DNA of 6,211 nt from Acidimicrobiia bacterium (GTDB taxonomy: Bacteria; Actinomycetota; Acidimicrobiia; Acidimicrobiales; Ilumatobacteraceae), in the NCBI GenBank assembly GCA_030425785.1, contig JAUHYJ010000228.1:1-6211 (forward strand). Direction: 5' to 3'. The translations under genes and the position numbers were made by a program. The notes under the pieces were generated by a model. It did not search any database. It was not told where the DNA came from and saw nothing but the letters and a program-made list of their open reading frames with translations. Below, in pieces: positions 6,003 through 6,211 of the stretch (within the stretch, counting starts at the first letter, position 1; the number at the start of each line of letters is the position of its first letter).

Positions 6003-6211
6003 ATGTCCTGGCTCCGCGGATGGTGGGCGCTGACGGCCCCCACGGCGCTGCTCGCGACCGGTGACTCGGCTCCCCCATCGGCGCTGCGGACCGGACGGGA
6101 CTGGTCCTTCGACACCGGCGTGTTCCTCGTCGCCGTCGCACTCGGTGCCGTCGTCCTGAGCATCACGGAGGATGTCACCGCCACGCCGATGACGTCGGGT
6201 CAGGTGGCCAC
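6003..6211 (+). CDS. Membrane protein N-terminus, probably a sensor histidine kinase (3' part off window)
   Basis: The first 69 codons of a gene continuing past the right edge, with no stop in frame. Third codon positions are overwhelmingly G or C, which supports coding. Seen: a Trp-rich start (MSWLRGWWAL), then a hydrophilic stretch to about residue 36 including GRDWSFD (31-37), then one membrane segment at about 38-54 (GVFLVAVALGAVVLSI). The pattern of a short N-terminus, (R)DW..D and then a Gly/Ala-rich helix resembles the N-terminal membrane domain of actinobacterial NarL-type sensor kinases. Such kinases often sit beside and control ABC-2 exporters. No kinase motif is in the window, so this rests on resemblance and context. 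Another membrane protein is quite possible. Start: ATG at 6003, 9 nt after the start of the last codon-length shift from a -10-like hexamer, with no ribosome site, so probably leaderless. Confidence 0.5.
   Translation, partial: MSWLRGWWALTAPTALLATGDSAPPSALRTGRDWSFDTGVFLVAVALGAVVLSITEDVTATPMTSGQVA

Noticed and set aside
5839..6184. Upstream extension of the minus-strand frames in front of the ATPase.
   Set aside because: The added residues are Arg/Ser/Pro-rich noise, the conserved ATPase fold begins at the ATG at 5838, and the extension would overlap the plus-strand gene and the palindromes.

Overview
This 6.2 kb window is G+C-rich, with codons that mostly end in G or C. It is tightly packed, with 4-bp ATGA gene overlaps, and it carries a candidate leaderless promoter. 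Together with the protein types (an ABC-2 exporter of the actinobacterial kind, a SulP transporter of the Rv1739c kind), this points to a high-G+C actinobacterium. A member of Acidimicrobiia is a guess that the window cannot prove. There are no RNA genes, insertion sequences, CRISPR arrays or phage genes.

Left part, minus strand (1-2282): a 642-residue AMP-forming acetyl-CoA synthetase-like enzyme is followed, through an ATGA overlap, by the start of a pyruvate dehydrogenase E1 alpha gene that runs off the left edge. One transcript therefore appears to encode two ways of making acetyl-CoA, from free acetate plus ATP and from pyruvate by oxidative decarboxylation. The synthetase has an N-terminal extension of about 60 residues. 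Its 140-bp upstream gap contains two stem-loops, one of them abutting the Shine-Dalgarno sequence, and a widely spaced inverted repeat.

Middle, minus strand (2423-4099): a SulP-family anion transporter with a C-terminal STAS domain. Its substrate (sulfate, bicarbonate or a carboxylate) cannot be read from the sequence.

Right part (4145-5838, minus strand): a two-gene ABC-2 exporter, ATPase then six-helix permease, again joined by an ATGA overlap. The transporter runs the same way as sulP with only a 45-bp gap, so read-through into sulP is possible. Upstream, a 164-bp divergent region separates it from a plus-strand gene that starts at 6003 and leaves the window. That gene's visible part is an N-terminus with one membrane segment and resembles the start of an actinobacterial sensor histidine kinase. 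The divergent region holds a perfect 16-bp palindrome, a second copy of its half-sequence 22 bp away, a separate 10-bp palindrome, and a -10-like hexamer just before the ATG.

The genes belong to familiar families. The least explained parts are the non-coding regions (the putative operator cluster and the structured synthetase leader), the coupling of the acetyl-CoA synthetase to PDH E1 alpha, and the synthetase's N-terminal extension.
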